Source of the DNA: Mesorhizobium sp. NZP2077
Lineage (GTDB): Bacteria > Pseudomonadota > Alphaproteobacteria > Rhizobiales > Rhizobiaceae
Length of the DNA stretch: 64,000 bases
Direction: 5' to 3'
NCBI RefSeq assembly: GCF_013170805.1
Contig: NZ_CP051293.1
Location: forward strand, 6,392,001-6,456,000
Shown here piece after piece: positions 33,864-43,453 of this stretch. Below the pieces are notes generated by a model. That model was given only the letters and a program-made list of their open reading frames with translations, was not told the origin of the DNA and made no database searches. The translations under genes were made by a program, and so were the position numbers. Position 1 is the stretch's first letter; every line of letters begins with the position of its first letter.

Positions 33864-34625
33864 ATGAAATTGTTCAATGGCATCATCGGGTTGAGTGTCT
33901 TTCTGACCGCGATAGCCGCGATCGGCCTGCCGGCTTCGGGCGCCGCATTGAAAGCCAGGACCGTAGTCCTGGTCCACGGCGCCTTTGCGGACGGGTCGTC
34001 CTGGCAGAAAGTCATTCCGCGTCTCGAGAAGGCTGGCCTCAAGGTGGTTGCAGTCCAGAACCCGCTCGACTCGCTGGAGGACGACGTCACCGCCACCAAG
34101 CGGGCGATCCGCAATGCGGAAGGCCCCGTTGTCCTGGTCGGCCATTCTTGGGCTGGCGTCGTCATCACGGAAGCGGGTAACGACGAAAAGGTCAAATCAC
34201 TTGTGTATGTCGCCGCTTATGCACCAGACAAAGGCGAGTCGCTGAAGACCGCCACTTCGAAATATCCGGATCCGGAAAGCCTGAGCGCGTTCGTCAAGGA
34301 CCCAGACGGCTACCTGACGATCACCGATGAGGGTATAAAGAAATATTTCGCACCTGACCTATCGCCCGAGGAACAGGCGGTCGTGGCGGCCACGCAAGGA
34401 CCGTTCCACATGAGGACCCTCACCGCACCGGTGGGCCAGCCCGCGTGGCGCGAGAAGCCGACCTTCATGGTCGTTGCGACGAAAGATTTGATCATTCCGC
34501 CGCAAATGGAAAGGGACCAGGTAAAGGCGGCCAAGGCCACGGCGATCGAAGTCCCCTCGAGCCACGTCGCGATGCTGTCCTTTCCGAAAGAGGTCGCTGA
34601 TCTGATCATCAAAGCGGCGGAGTAA
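33864..34625 (+). CDS. alpha/beta-fold hydrolase with signal peptide
   Basis: A 253-residue homologue of the preceding hydrolase. It adds an N-terminal signal peptide (IGLSVFLTAIAAIGLPASGA), so the product should be periplasmic. The catalytic pattern is kept: LVHGAFADGSSWQKVIPRLE, VLVGHSWAGVVITEAG, VATKDLIIPPQ and VPSSHVAML. The pair looks like an ancient duplication with different cell locations. A ribosome-binding site (AAGGAACG) precedes the ATG. Confidence 0.87.
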   Translation: MKLFNGIIGLSVFLTAIAAIGLPASGAALKARTVVLVHGAFADGSSWQKVIPRLEKAGLKVVAVQNPLDSLEDDVTATKRAIRNAEGPVVLVGHSWAGVVITEAGNDEKVKSLVYVAAYAPDKGESLKTATSKYPDPESLSAFVKDPDGYLTITDEGIKKYFAPDLSPEEQAVVAATQGPFHMRTLTAPVGQPAWREKPTFMVVATKDLIIPPQMERDQVKAAKATAIEVPSSHVAMLSFPKEVADLIIKAAE

Positions 34626-35029
34626 GGAGTAAGGACAAGGTTGGGATAATACCCTTGATGCCACATCGATCCGGCTAGCGCTCCGGCGTGGCCTGGCTAG
34701 CCTCTACTCGCGGTGCGCCAGTGTGTCGGAGAGATCATTCTGGCCGAAGAATCCAGCACAAGGTCACCGAACCGGGCATCATGCGCGTCCAACGCAAAGT
34801 GGCCAGCATCCCGCTCATGGATCTCCGCGTCCGGCAAACGCGGAGGTTGTCACCCATTTGCAGCTGCAGTGCAGGAAAGACTTTCGCACTGTGCTGGCGC
34901 GAGGGATTGCAGTTTGAACGTTCATTTTCCTGACTCCAGATTTTCTGAACTCCATGCGCCATGCCGCCAGCGTTCCGCGAGGCTGGTTACGGCCTCGCGG
35001 AGGGTGATGAGACAACGTCTCTTTGATCG
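34626..35029. other. intergenic stretch, no gene recognised
   Basis: About 400 bases with only shadow-like frames on the plus strand. It leads into remnants on the minus strand. Confidence 0.4.
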
Positions 35030-35262
35030 TCAGCGCTTCGTGATGACGGCTTCGAGGTATTCGCTTGGCACGATGAGCGTGCCTCTTCCGCCCCGATTCA
35101 TGCGGTCCAGAAGCTCGAATATGTCCGTTTTCAGCGCGACTTGCCCATCGGCATCGAGAGCCGCAAAGGCACGGTTCGTCGGGCCGTAGTAGGTCTTGAA
35201 GACAGCGAAGAAGTGATCGGCGGATTTATACCGGAAATTGAAGATCTGGCTGGAGCTTCTGA
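35030..35262 (-). pseudogene. C-terminal fragment of a class I SAM methyltransferase
   Basis: The frame ends FNFRYKSADHFFAVFKTYYG, PTNRAFAALDADGQVALKTD and LIVPSEYLEAVITKR, which is the C-terminus of a widespread rhizobial SAM-dependent methyltransferase family. The SAM-binding N-terminal half is absent; upstream sequence in the same frame is not homologous. It is a decayed gene end. Confidence 0.6.
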
Positions 35263-35321
35263 CATGATGCCCGGGAGAAGAGTTGCGGATCGCAAATGAG
35301 GGCGCGTCGTCCGCTTGCGAT

Positions 35322-35594
35322 CTACATCGCTTTGGGATCATGGCCTTCGACCCGAATGCCAAGCTTGCCGCGCCACACGCGTCCCTGGCGCCACAGCTCA
35401 TGAACGAGCGACGCCAAATGCAGGAGCAGACGCCTGAGATGTTGGCCAGCGTAGCCAGCATCGCGATAGTCCGTAATGTAGGTTTTGACACGAGGGAGTG
35501 TGGACGCCACTTCCACCTCGTGGCCGTTGCGCTGCAATTTCTTGACGGTGCTCGCTCTGATGTAATGTGAGCCGCCAATGACCACAATTTTCAT
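35322..35594 (-). pseudogene. N-terminal fragment of an NAD(P)-binding epimerase/NmrA-like protein
   Basis: The frame begins MKIVVIGGSHYIRASTVKKL followed by RNGHEVEVAS, the first beta-alpha-beta unit of a Rossmann fold of the NmrA/extended SDR type. The usual GGTGxIG has become GGSHYIR and the similarity is lost after about 55 residues. It is a degenerate start of a dehydrogenase-like gene. Confidence 0.5.
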
Positions 35595-36068
35595 GTCGCG
35601 TCTCCTTGCCAGCGTTAAACTTAATGAATGCTCGCACGTCGATAAATCCGTCGAACGGCAAGATCTGACGAGCGCAGGACGTGAGTGTCTCAGTCCCGAT
35701 ACGATCTGGCACCCGAGGTGCCGCGAGGCGCTCCAAACCGGGCTCGACAATCGCCGTGGCAGCAGCGCCTGCATTGCGGCAGGGCGACCGTCGTTAATCG
35801 TGCGGGCCGAGGAACGTATCGGCGGGAGCGCTCCGGCTATCTCGAACTTGAAAGCATCGCAGTCATGGTTTTCGTGTGCTCTTCCTCAACCAGGCTAGCC
35901 GGCACCGGTTGATCGTCCGGCAAATTCAGGTTCAGCACATCCTCGATTTGTCTCTGCAGAAATTCGGGGCGCAGTCCATCGCCGCGCCTGGCTGTGATTG
36001 GGTGAAGTGCCCGCAACAATGCCAACATGGCATGCTCTCCTCGTTGAATTCCGGCTCGCTCGGCGATG
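35595..36068. other. intergenic stretch, no gene recognised
   Basis: About 470 bases. Short frames occur on both strands but none has a start signal or family resemblance. Confidence 0.4.
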
Positions 36069-36653
36069 TTAAACGAGACCCTCGTCTGTCATGGCGATCC
36101 GTACCGCCGGCCGAGCACCCATTCGGGTGCGCAAAGCCTCCAAAGAGGCGGGAACGGGAATATGGAACCGCGCCGCCCAAAGCAGCATTACGAACAGATA
36201 GCAGTCGGCAACGCTAAGTTGATCGCCAAACAGATAGTCTGTCTTAAGCCCGTCAGCGACCAGCTCGAACTGTGCCGCCAACGTCGTTCTGGCTTTGGCC
36301 TTCTCGGCATCACCGCCGGGATGCCACATGGGCTTGAAGCTTCGGTGGATCTCGCTGGAAATGTAGCTCAGCACTTCCAGCATGCGTGTGCGGCCCAATG
36401 GTCCCGCTACAGCCAGTGCCGGGTACTGCGATGCGATCCAGTCGAGAACGGCGATGTTCTCGGTCAGCGTTTCGCCGCTATCCAACACCAGGGCCGGAAC
36501 ATAGCCCTTTGCCGAGACCGTGAGGAAATCGCGCCCAGACGCCGTTTGTTTCATCTCGAGGTCTACCGTCTCGCGCTCGAAGGAAGCGCCGGCCTCCTGA
36601 AGCGCGATGTGGTCAGCCAAACTGCAGGCGAAAGGGCTATAGTAGAGTTTCAC
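36069..36653 (-). CDS. glutathione S-transferase
   Basis: A 194-residue GST with GTG start (VKLYYSPFACSLADHIALQE). The thioredoxin-like N-terminal domain shows the serine/cysteine active-site region and the cis-proline motif GYVPALVLDSG with GETLTENIAVLDWI. The all-helical C-terminal domain follows, containing LFGDQLSVADCYLFVML. The frame is open 26 codons further but without homology. Expected role: glutathione conjugation or reduction of xenobiotic or oxidised compounds. It stands alone, convergent with nothing obvious. Confidence 0.85.
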   Translation of the reverse strand: MKLYYSPFACSLADHIALQEAGASFERETVDLEMKQTASGRDFLTVSAKGYVPALVLDSGETLTENIAVLDWIASQYPALAVAGPLGRTRMLEVLSYISSEIHRSFKPMWHPGGDAEKAKARTTLAAQFELVADGLKTDYLFGDQLSVADCYLFVMLLWAARFHIPVPASLEALRTRMGARPAVRIAMTDEGLV

Positions 36654-37115
36654 GATTCTTATCTCGTCTGAATGCAGATGACGTTCGCAAATGGCGGGGC
36701 AGAGCCCGTTCGACCACCTGGCGCCGGTCATCCCGGATAGCGCACCGGAACACTCCCACTTGGCAGGAAAGACGGCTACGACGCCGATAGCTAGGCATGC
36801 CTATGCCGAGGTATGAGCGCGCCGAGACAATTGTCCTTTGATTGCCGCACGCGCTAAGCCTGCCATGAGGAATGGTCGCTGGAAGAGCCCAGAACTTCCT
36901 ATCGCGGCACGGCGCTCTCGGTTGTCAGGCCAACCGTTCGCTCAGGAAATCATAAACGAAAGTATCGGACGCACATGCCATCGGCACGATGGCTCACATC
37001 CCGCCTCGGCCTGCATGGTCCGACTCGAGCAAAGGAATGACAACGGCCGCAGTCTTGTCTGCTCGATTGCCGCCGGCGCGATGAAGCAGCTTTTCCAGCA
37101 ACAGGGACCGTCATC
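36654..37115. other. intergenic stretch upstream of the Rieske gene
   Basis: About 460 bases without a recognised gene. I looked here for a missing transmembrane anchor of the Rieske protein and found none in any frame. Confidence 0.45.
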
Positions 37116-37598
37116 ATGACCAATCCTTGCAAACCCGAAAGATCGCCCGCCGAACTAGCGTCGCCTGCGGAGGCATTTGCTTCGGTCGAAGTCGACGTCT
37201 CTTCGCTGATGCCCGGAACGTCGATGGTCGTGCAATGGCGCGGCAAGCCGGTCGTCGTGCGCCACCGCACCAGGCAGGAAATTGAAGACAGCGAGGCGGT
37301 CGGTCTTTCTATCCTCAAGGATATGATTGCCCGCAACGCCAATCTGCCCGCGGACGCCCCAGCCACGGATGCCAACCGCGCGACGCCCGGCAAGGAAGCG
37401 TGGCTCGTGATGGTTCAGGTCTGTACTCACCTTGGATGTGTCCCGCTCGGCCAAGACGGCGATCTCGGCGGCTGGCTTTGTCCCTGTCATGGCTCGCAAT
37501 ACGACGCCGCAGGACGCATTCGCAAAGGTCCGGCGCCGGAGAACATGGCGATCCCGGTGTTCCAATTCATTTCCGATACCAAGATTCGTATCGACTGA
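37116..37598 (+). CDS. Rieske iron-sulfur protein (bc1-type) lacking a membrane anchor
   Basis: A 160-residue Rieske protein with both 2Fe-2S ligand boxes, [11 protein letters not shown] near residue 101 and [13 protein letters not shown] near residue 122, including the two cysteines of the stabilising disulfide. Homologous PetA proteins have about 30 extra N-terminal residues with a transmembrane helix and twin-arginine signal. Here the chain begins [20 protein letters not shown] with no hydrophobic segment. It is followed 16 bases later by cytochrome b. It may be soluble, misannotated at the start, or damaged. Confidence 0.85.
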   Translation: MTNPCKPERSPAELASPAEAFASVEVDVSSLMPGTSMVVQWRGKPVVVRHRTRQEIEDSEAVGLSILKDMIARNANLPADAPATDANRATPGKEAWLVMVQVCTHLGCVPLGQDGDLGGWLCPCHGSQYDAAGRIRKGPAPENMAIPVFQFISDTKIRID

Positions 37599-37614
37599 GG
37601 GAAAGGACAGTTCA

Positions 37615-38892
37615 ATGAGCGAGGGACGTTCCACCTACAAGCCCCAGACCGGTATCGGCCGCTGGTTCGACACACGCCTGCCACTGCCACGGCTGGTGCA
37701 TACTTCGTTCATCGTCTATCCCGTCCCACGCAACCTGAACTACGCGTATACGTTCGGCGGCATTCTCACTATCATGCTGGCGTCGCAGATCATAAGCGGT
37801 GTCGTGCTGGCGATGCACTATGCTCCCGACACGGGGCTGGCCTTCAATTCGGTCGAGACCATCACGCGCGATGTGAATTCGGGCTGGCTGCTTCGCTCCC
37901 TGCACGCGAACGGTGCATCATTCTTCTTCATCGCCGTCTACATCCACATCTGCCGTGGGCTCTATTACGGTTCCTACAAATCGCCGCGCGAGTTTCTCTG
38001 GGTGCTCGGCTGCACCAACTTGCTAGTGATGATGGCGACAGCCTTCATCGGCTATGTGCTGCCGTGGGGTCAGATGAGCTTTTGGGGCGCCACTGTCATC
38101 ACCAGCTTCTTCAGTGCCATTCCGGTGGTCGGCGACTGGATCCAGCAGCTGCTGCTCGGCGGTTTCGGTGTCAGCAACGCGACGCTGAACCGCTTCTTTG
38201 CGCTTCACTACCTCTTGCCATTCTTACTTGTCGGAGTGGTAACCCTGCACATCTGGGCGCTTCACGTCGTCGGCCAGAACAATCCTACCGGCATCGAAGT
38301 AAAGTCGAAAACCGATGTCGTCGACTTTACGCCCTACGCCACCGTCAAGGACGCAGTCGGCATTATCGTGTTCTTGTTTTTCTTTGCTTATTTCGTGTTC
38401 TTTCTGCCGAATTTTCTTGGCCATCCGGACAACTACACGGCCGCAAACCCGCTGAAGACGCCGGCGCATATCGTGCCGGAATGGTACTTCCTGCCGTTCT
38501 ACGCAATCCTGCGCGCCATCACCTTCAATGTGGGACCGATAGATTCCAAACTCGGCGGCGTGCTGGCGATGTTCAGCTCAATCGCCGTACTGTTCCTGGT
38601 GCCATGGCTCGACAGCTCCAAGGTGCGCTCGGCAGTCTATCGGCCATGGTACCGGGTATTCTTCTGGATGTTCGTGGCCAACGCGCTCTTTCTCGGCTGG
38701 CTCGGCTCACAGCCGGCCGAAGGCCTCTATGTCACGATGTCCCAGTTGGCGACGTTCTACTATTTCGCTTTCTTCCTGATCGTGATGCCGTTGCTTGGGC
38801 TGATCGAAACGCCGAAGCCCTTACCACATTCGATCACCGAAGCCGTCCTGGAAAAGAAAGCGGCCCGCTCAAAGGCAGATAGCCATGACTAA
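37615..38892 (+). CDS. cytochrome b of a bc1-type complex
   Basis: A 425-residue polytopic membrane protein. The bis-histidine heme ligands lie in [18 protein letters not shown] and [20 protein letters not shown], and the Qo-site motif [16 protein letters not shown] is intact. The start at 37615 has a GGAAAGGACAG ribosome-binding site and is 16 bases from the Rieske stop. Cytochrome b oxidises quinol and passes electrons to the Rieske centre and cytochrome c1. No c1 gene follows; a pirin-like gene overlaps the 3' end by 8 bases. Rhizobia normally carry a separate complete petABC (fbc) set. Confidence 0.92.
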   Translation: MSEGRSTYKPQTGIGRWFDTRLPLPRLVHTSFIVYPVPRNLNYAYTFGGILTIMLASQIISGVVLAMHYAPDTGLAFNSVETITRDVNSGWLLRSLHANGASFFFIAVYIHICRGLYYGSYKSPREFLWVLGCTNLLVMMATAFIGYVLPWGQMSFWGATVITSFFSAIPVVGDWIQQLLLGGFGVSNATLNRFFALHYLLPFLLVGVVTLHIWALHVVGQNNPTGIEVKSKTDVVDFTPYATVKDAVGIIVFLFFFAYFVFFLPNFLGHPDNYTAANPLKTPAHIVPEWYFLPFYAILRAITFNVGPIDSKLGGVLAMFSSIAVLFLVPWLDSSKVRSAVYRPWYRVFFWMFVANALFLGWLGSQPAEGLYVTMSQLATFYYFAFFLIVMPLLGLIETPKPLPHSITEAVLEKKAARSKADSHD

Positions 38893-39667
38893 CCAGCAAA
38901 GAAGCATCGCTGGCATTGACACCGTCATCCTGCCAATGGCCCTTCGCCAGTCAGATGGATTCAAGATGCGGCGTGTATTGCCATTCCTGAATCGGCGCAC
39001 GGTCGGACCCTTCATTCAATTCTACCATTTTGGTCCCGAAGAGTTCGATGCGGGCCAGGGCTTCGACATAGGGCCACCCGCCCATGCCGGCCTTGCTGTC
39101 TTGACCTATCTGGTAGACGGAGAAATCGTTCTCCGGGACACTCTCGGCAGAATGCAGACCATCCTTCCCGGCGATGTTAGCTGGATGACGACCGGGTCTG
39201 GAATCGTCCCGCGACCGTCGACAGAATTCAAAGCGTCGGGGAGTAATCTTCTCGCCTTTCAAGCTTGGATGGCCCTGCCCTTCCAACACGAGGACGTCGC
39301 CGCCGACCTCGCGCACTTTGCCTCACCTGAAATACCCAGGATCTGCGCAGACGGTGTTCAATTCAACTTGATCGCTGGATCTTCTGATGGGCTGATCTCG
39401 CCGGTCAAGGTCTTTTCAGAGACGATCCTTGCCGAAATTGTGCTCACGGGCAGCGCGCGATATCAGTTGAAATCTGAACATCGTGATCGTGCGATCTATG
39501 TGGTCGCCGGCGAGGTTAGGGTTGTCGGTCAGTCGGGGACATTCGGAGAGGGCGCACTGATCGTGCTGACGCCCAGCGTCGAAGTTGTGCTTCAGGCGCC
39601 TGCCTTCCACGCAGCGCGACTGATGCTTTTTGGTGGCGGGCCGCTCGCCGACTCGCGCCATGTTTGA
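38885..39667 (+). CDS. pirin-family cupin protein with degenerate metal site
   Basis: A 260-residue bicupin of the pirin family. The typical scaffold is clear ([40 protein letters not shown]), but the HPHxG metal box reads PPAHAG and the second box, normally GIVHSE, reads GIVPRP. Three of the four expected iron ligands are therefore gone. Active pirins have quercetinase or regulatory roles; this one may be non-catalytic. It overlaps cytochrome b by 8 bases, implying translational coupling with the respiratory genes. Confidence 0.8.
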   Translation: MTNQQRSIAGIDTVILPMALRQSDGFKMRRVLPFLNRRTVGPFIQFYHFGPEEFDAGQGFDIGPPAHAGLAVLTYLVDGEIVLRDTLGRMQTILPGDVSWMTTGSGIVPRPSTEFKASGSNLLAFQAWMALPFQHEDVAADLAHFASPEIPRICADGVQFNLIAGSSDGLISPVKVFSETILAEIVLTGSARYQLKSEHRDRAIYVVAGEVRVVGQSGTFGEGALIVLTPSVEVVLQAPAFHAARLMLFGGGPLADSRHV

Positions 39668-40144
39668 CTTCGCCCCTATCAGCCCAACGGGTCCAGCGAC
39701 TGAACTTGGACTGCTCGGCGCCGCATCCCAGGACAAGGGGTCGCGCGGGCGGGGGGTTATGAGGCCCGATTGAGTTCATTCATCGTGCCTTGGCCGGGCA
39801 GGCGCCCGTCGTTACTGGCCTTGTGGAACAGTTTCAGAGATGCATGAAAATCGAAGCTGACAGGCCTTGCGGGCCCCCAATCCACTCTCGACAACGGCCA
39901 ACGGTACGAAATCCGGGAGGTAAGCGCGCGCTGCCATAGCATAGAGATCAGACGCAGTGTTGATTGACCTGCATCGCAACCTCGGGAAGATGATTAAAAA
40001 ATGGAGTGAACATCATCTCTTGGCGTATAATACTTAGCGCGTCGTCCTAGACTGATTCTGAGCAGTGATGAACCTATATAAATTGTGCTCGTCATTCATT
40101 TTACCGCTGGTCCTTGTTCGAGCATCGACGATGCGTGTCCGCAA
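39668..40144. other. intergenic stretch, no gene recognised
   Basis: About 480 bases. AGATGAT and ATCATCT arms separated by 17 bases occur near 39988-40018 in an AT-rich stretch that could be a promoter region. No coding frame is convincing. Confidence 0.35.
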
Positions 40145-40477
40145 TTATTTGTCGACGACATCGGCATAATCTGGATGCTTTTCGAAAAACCAGCTCATGA
40201 ATGGACACCTCAAGATTGCCTTGCGACCAGTTTTGCGGAGTAGAGTAAATGTCCCTTGCGCCAATCGCGATGCGACGCCCTGCCCGGAAAAATCCGACGG
40301 AACTTCGGTGTGGACCAGAACCACCTTCCCGCTCTCGACCTGGTAATAGGCGGCGGCCATTATTTCGCCGGTTATCGGCAGCTCGAAACGACGCAGTCGA
40401 ATGTTTTCAACGACCTCTGCATGGACGTTTGGCGTTGGCGACATAGCATCGGGCCTGTCAGAGTATGGGATATTCAT
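40145..40477 (-). CDS. YidJ/GtnA-type small GNAT N-acetyltransferase
   Basis: A 110-residue single-domain GNAT. The substrate strand MAAAYYQVESGKVVLVHTEV and the acetyl-CoA loop DFSGQGVASRLAQGTFTLLR are visible, and the chain ends with CPFMSWFFEKHPDYADVV, the usual end of this family. The start may also be at 40444 (MSPTPN). Role is unknown; members are small cytosolic proteins. It is followed in the same direction, after its own promoter gap of 16 bases, by no further gene; the kinase at 40494 lies upstream of it on the same strand. Confidence 0.82.
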   Translation of the reverse strand: MNIPYSDRPDAMSPTPNVHAEVVENIRLRRFELPITGEIMAAAYYQVESGKVVLVHTEVPSDFSGQGVASRLAQGTFTLLRKTGRKAILRCPFMSWFFEKHPDYADVVDK

Positions 40478-40493
40478 CTGAGATGTCGTTTGC

Positions 40494-41228
40494 CTATCGT
40501 ATTGCCGGCAATCGCAAAGTCACGGTTGTGCCAGCCCCCAGCGTACTCTGCACAGTGACATTTCCGCCCGCCTCCTCGGCAAAGCTCTTCACCATCGGCA
40601 AGCCGACGCCGCCGAGGCCTTCGCCTTTCGTGGTGAAGAAGGGGTCAAATGCGCGGACCATGGTTTCGCGGCTCATCCCAATTCCATTGTCCTCGACACG
40701 AATATCGACCTGACCGTCTGTAGACCGTTCCGGGACAAGGGCGACGTCAACCGAGATCAGACCGCCGCCAGGCATCGCGTCCCGCGCATTGAACAGAAGG
40801 TTCAGAACCGCATTTTGCAACCCGATCCGATCGCATCTTATCAAAGGCAGGTCGGGTCCGACCGTGACCTCAAGACGGATAGTGGCATCCCAAGCGCTTC
40901 GAATGAGGCTCTCGATCTCCGCTAGGCAGTCGCCCACGTTCGTCTGGTGGATGTCCGAGCAGATCCCTCCGGCTGCGCCGATGGTCTGCCTGACCAAGCC
41001 GCCGGCTCGTTCCAATGCCGTTTTGGCGCCAGCAATTACGGGTCCAAGAGCGGGAGCCGCCGAGACGTTGGGGTCACGGGCCAGATGATTCAAAGCCGAT
41101 GAGGCGACTTGGATAAGATTGCCAAGGTCATGAACGATGCCGGCGGTAGACATCTGTCTGGGGCGGCCATCTGGTGGACGGGCTGCCGGACTGTCGAAGA
41201 CATCCTCCTTCAGCTCCAGGCGTGACAT
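40494..41228 (-). CDS. sensor histidine kinase without input domain
   Basis: A 244-residue soluble kinase. The phospho-acceptor histidine is in GIVHDLGNLIQVASSALNHL, near residue 33. The ATPase shows the N-box (LLFNARDAMPGG), G1 (VEDNGIGM) and G2 (GLGGVGLPMVKSFAEEAGG). There is no transmembrane segment or PAS domain, so it must receive its signal from a partner or act as a phosphotransfer enzyme. It lies 16 bases before the GNAT gene and may be cotranscribed with it. No response regulator is adjacent. Confidence 0.87.
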   Translation of the reverse strand: MSRLELKEDVFDSPAARPPDGRPRQMSTAGIVHDLGNLIQVASSALNHLARDPNVSAAPALGPVIAGAKTALERAGGLVRQTIGAAGGICSDIHQTNVGDCLAEIESLIRSAWDATIRLEVTVGPDLPLIRCDRIGLQNAVLNLLFNARDAMPGGGLISVDVALVPERSTDGQVDIRVEDNGIGMSRETMVRAFDPFFTTKGEGLGGVGLPMVKSFAEEAGGNVTVQSTLGAGTTVTLRLPAIR

Positions 41229-41615
41229 TCCATTCCCCCGCTCTCTGTCGGCATTGTGCGAGAGAGTGCGCCGAACCGACCCGCCGAGCCTATTGTGCGA
41301 AGGGGTCTGCCATATGATGCCAAAGTGCAGGATCGGCTGGCTAGACAGTCAAGATCGCAAGCGACGGGGCTGGGCTATCGCATTTAGGTCGGGCTGCTGG
41401 ATGCAGCCCTGGCGGTGGCGTTCGGTTCCCAGGCATGGAGCCGATGCACGGGCACCCAAATCTCTTGAAATCGCCAGCATCCCCTGGCTTTCGACCTGCG
41501 CGGCACCATGCCCTTGTATAGGTCATCCCGGCTACTGGTCTGATCGCATCGCAGGTGCTGCGCCCGTATCTCTACTGGGATGAATGCCATCAAAGATCAA
41601 CACGAAGTCACCAAG
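41229..41615. other. intergenic stretch, no gene recognised
   Basis: About 390 bases between divergent genes. Frames present are low quality. It must hold promoters for the kinase and the DUF680-like gene. Confidence 0.4.
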
Positions 41616-41843
41616 ATGAAAATGATTCTTGTTACCGCCGCTCTCCTCGCTTCAGTGGGAGGCGCCATTGCCGGAAGCGACCACTACGGATCGGGCGCTG
41701 ATCCGCGTTTGCCCGCGACCGCCACCGATGCCGTTAATACCGGATCGACCTGCAAGGCAGACAAGCATGACGGCGTGGCGCATGCCGTGCGCAGGCCGAT
41801 TGTTCCCAACTGGGAATGCGGCCAGGGCATCTGGGGTCACTAA
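41616..41843 (+). CDS. DUF680-like small secreted protein
   Basis: A 75-residue exported protein: signal peptide MKMILVTAALLASVGGAIAG followed by SDHYGSGADPRLPATATDAV and a short domain with two cysteines (STCKADKHDG and NWECGQGIW), suitable for one disulfide. The SDHYGS segment after the signal is characteristic of DUF680 proteins, which are expanded in Mesorhizobium and of unknown role. The ATG at 41616 is chosen because the signal peptide starts there. Confidence 0.75.
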   Translation: MKMILVTAALLASVGGAIAGSDHYGSGADPRLPATATDAVNTGSTCKADKHDGVAHAVRRPIVPNWECGQGIWGH

Positions 41844-42034
41844 CCCGACGGCCGAAATTTTGAGGGCCGGGGCGAGAGGCCCCTGTCCTTCCGACGTCTC
41901 AACCGGCGAAGCTCGTTCCCAATTCTGTCGGCGTGATGACCGCGACGTATGGCCGATCGAGACAGGTTCGCATGCCGAGCCCGCTATGCGGTGCCGGCGT
42001 TTATATGACCGCCTCGCAAGCATGGATTTCACGC

Positions 42035-43222
42035 ATGGCTGACCGGGCGGATGATAGGTCAGGTGCCGAGAAGGCCGAAGCGGTCGAGGCTAGCCGCCTG
42101 CGCGACCAACTGGAGACGATCAAACTGGGTTTGAAGGCGTCGCCGGTTCGCAACTGGCTCACCTGGACGTCGGTTGGCATCGTGGCGGTCATTGTCGCGA
42201 CCTCGGTCGGACAGGTGCTGCTCAACAGCTGGAACCAGCCCTTCTACGATGCTCTGGCACGCCGCGACATGGCGGCTTTCCTGCATCAGCTTCTCGTCTT
42301 TGCGATGATCGCCGGCGGGCTGCTGGTGCTCAATATCGGCCAGACCTGGCTCAACCAGATGACCCGGCTGAAGCTGCGCGAGGCGCTGACGCTGGACCTG
42401 ATCGATCAGTGGATGCGGCCGGCGCGCGCCTTCCGGCTGGCCAATGCCGGCGCCATCGGCGTCAATCCCGACCAGCGCATGCAGCAGGATGCCGCGCATC
42501 TGTCCGACCTATCGACCGACCTCGGTGTCGGGCTCTTGCAGTCGCTCATCCTGCTCGTGTCTTTCGTCGGTGTGCTGTGGGAATTATCTTCGGGCTTCGT
42601 CTTCCACATCAACGGCTGGTCGCTGGCCATACCGGGCTACATGGTCTGGGCTGCGTTCCTCTATGCCGGCATCGGATCGTGGTTGAGCTGGTTGGTCGGG
42701 CGCCCGCTTATAGACCTTGACGGCGATCGCTACGCCCGCGAAGCAGAACTGCGTTCTTCGATCGTGCACGTCAGCGAGAACGCTGATGCCATTGCGCTCG
42801 GCCACGGCGAAGCCGATGCCAGGCGGCGTCTGGAGCTCGACCTCGACACGATGCTGGCCACAATGCGGCGCATCTATACAGCTCAGATAAACCTGTCCTG
42901 GATCACCGAAACCTATGGCTGGATCACCGTCGTGGCGCCGATCCTGGTCGCGTCGCCGGTTTATTTTTCAGGCGATATGAGCTTTGGCGGAATGATGATG
43001 GCGGTCGGCGCCTTCAATCAAGTGCATTCGTCTCTGCGCTGGTTCATCAACAATATCGGCAGCATCGCCGACTGGCGCGCCACGCTGATGCGCGTCGCCG
43101 ATTTCCGCATCGCGCTGAGCGAAACCGATGTGCGGCATGACAAGGAAATGCGCATCGAGTCCGGCGACGATGCCGATGACGGCCTGACCTTCGAGAACCT
43201 CGAGGCCGGCTATCGCGAATAG
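42035..43222 (+). CDS. SbmA/BacA-like ABC membrane domain lacking its ATPase
   Basis: A 395-residue membrane protein of the ABC_membrane_2 (SbmA/BacA, YddA) type. Six or so helices are visible, with the family segments LLNSWNQPFYDALARRDM, LTLDLIDQWMRPARAFRLA and VHVSENADAIALGHGEADAR. YddA-type members continue into an ABC ATPase after the sequence LTFENLEAGY; here a TAG stops the chain two codons later and no Walker motif follows. It is either truncated or an ATPase-free transporter like BacA, which imports peptides using the proton gradient. Starts at 42005 or earlier are also possible. Confidence 0.75.
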   Translation: MADRADDRSGAEKAEAVEASRLRDQLETIKLGLKASPVRNWLTWTSVGIVAVIVATSVGQVLLNSWNQPFYDALARRDMAAFLHQLLVFAMIAGGLLVLNIGQTWLNQMTRLKLREALTLDLIDQWMRPARAFRLANAGAIGVNPDQRMQQDAAHLSDLSTDLGVGLLQSLILLVSFVGVLWELSSGFVFHINGWSLAIPGYMVWAAFLYAGIGSWLSWLVGRPLIDLDGDRYAREAELRSSIVHVSENADAIALGHGEADARRRLELDLDTMLATMRRIYTAQINLSWITETYGWITVVAPILVASPVYFSGDMSFGGMMMAVGAFNQVHSSLRWFINNIGSIADWRATLMRVADFRIALSETDVRHDKEMRIESGDDADDGLTFENLEAGYRE

Positions 43223-43453
43223 AAAGGGCAACCGCGTCTTCGGCTGCCTGGAAGCCGTGGATCGGAGATTGTTGCTCGTAAGTCCGCGATCACGCTGTGA
43301 CCCAAGCGCTTCGGTATGTTCCACCACCACCGTGCCCGAACCATCCTAGACGTTAGCATCGAGGGATCGGTGCCTGTGTAGAATTGGCCGATATGTCGGA
43401 CAGGCCCACTCTCCTTGCACCGGCCACCCCCCGTGGCGCGGCTGACATAGGAG

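Noticed and set aside
38064..38882. 272-codon frame overlapping cytochrome b
   Set aside because: Same strand, different frame; lacks membrane character and motifs, whereas cytochrome b is complete in its own frame.
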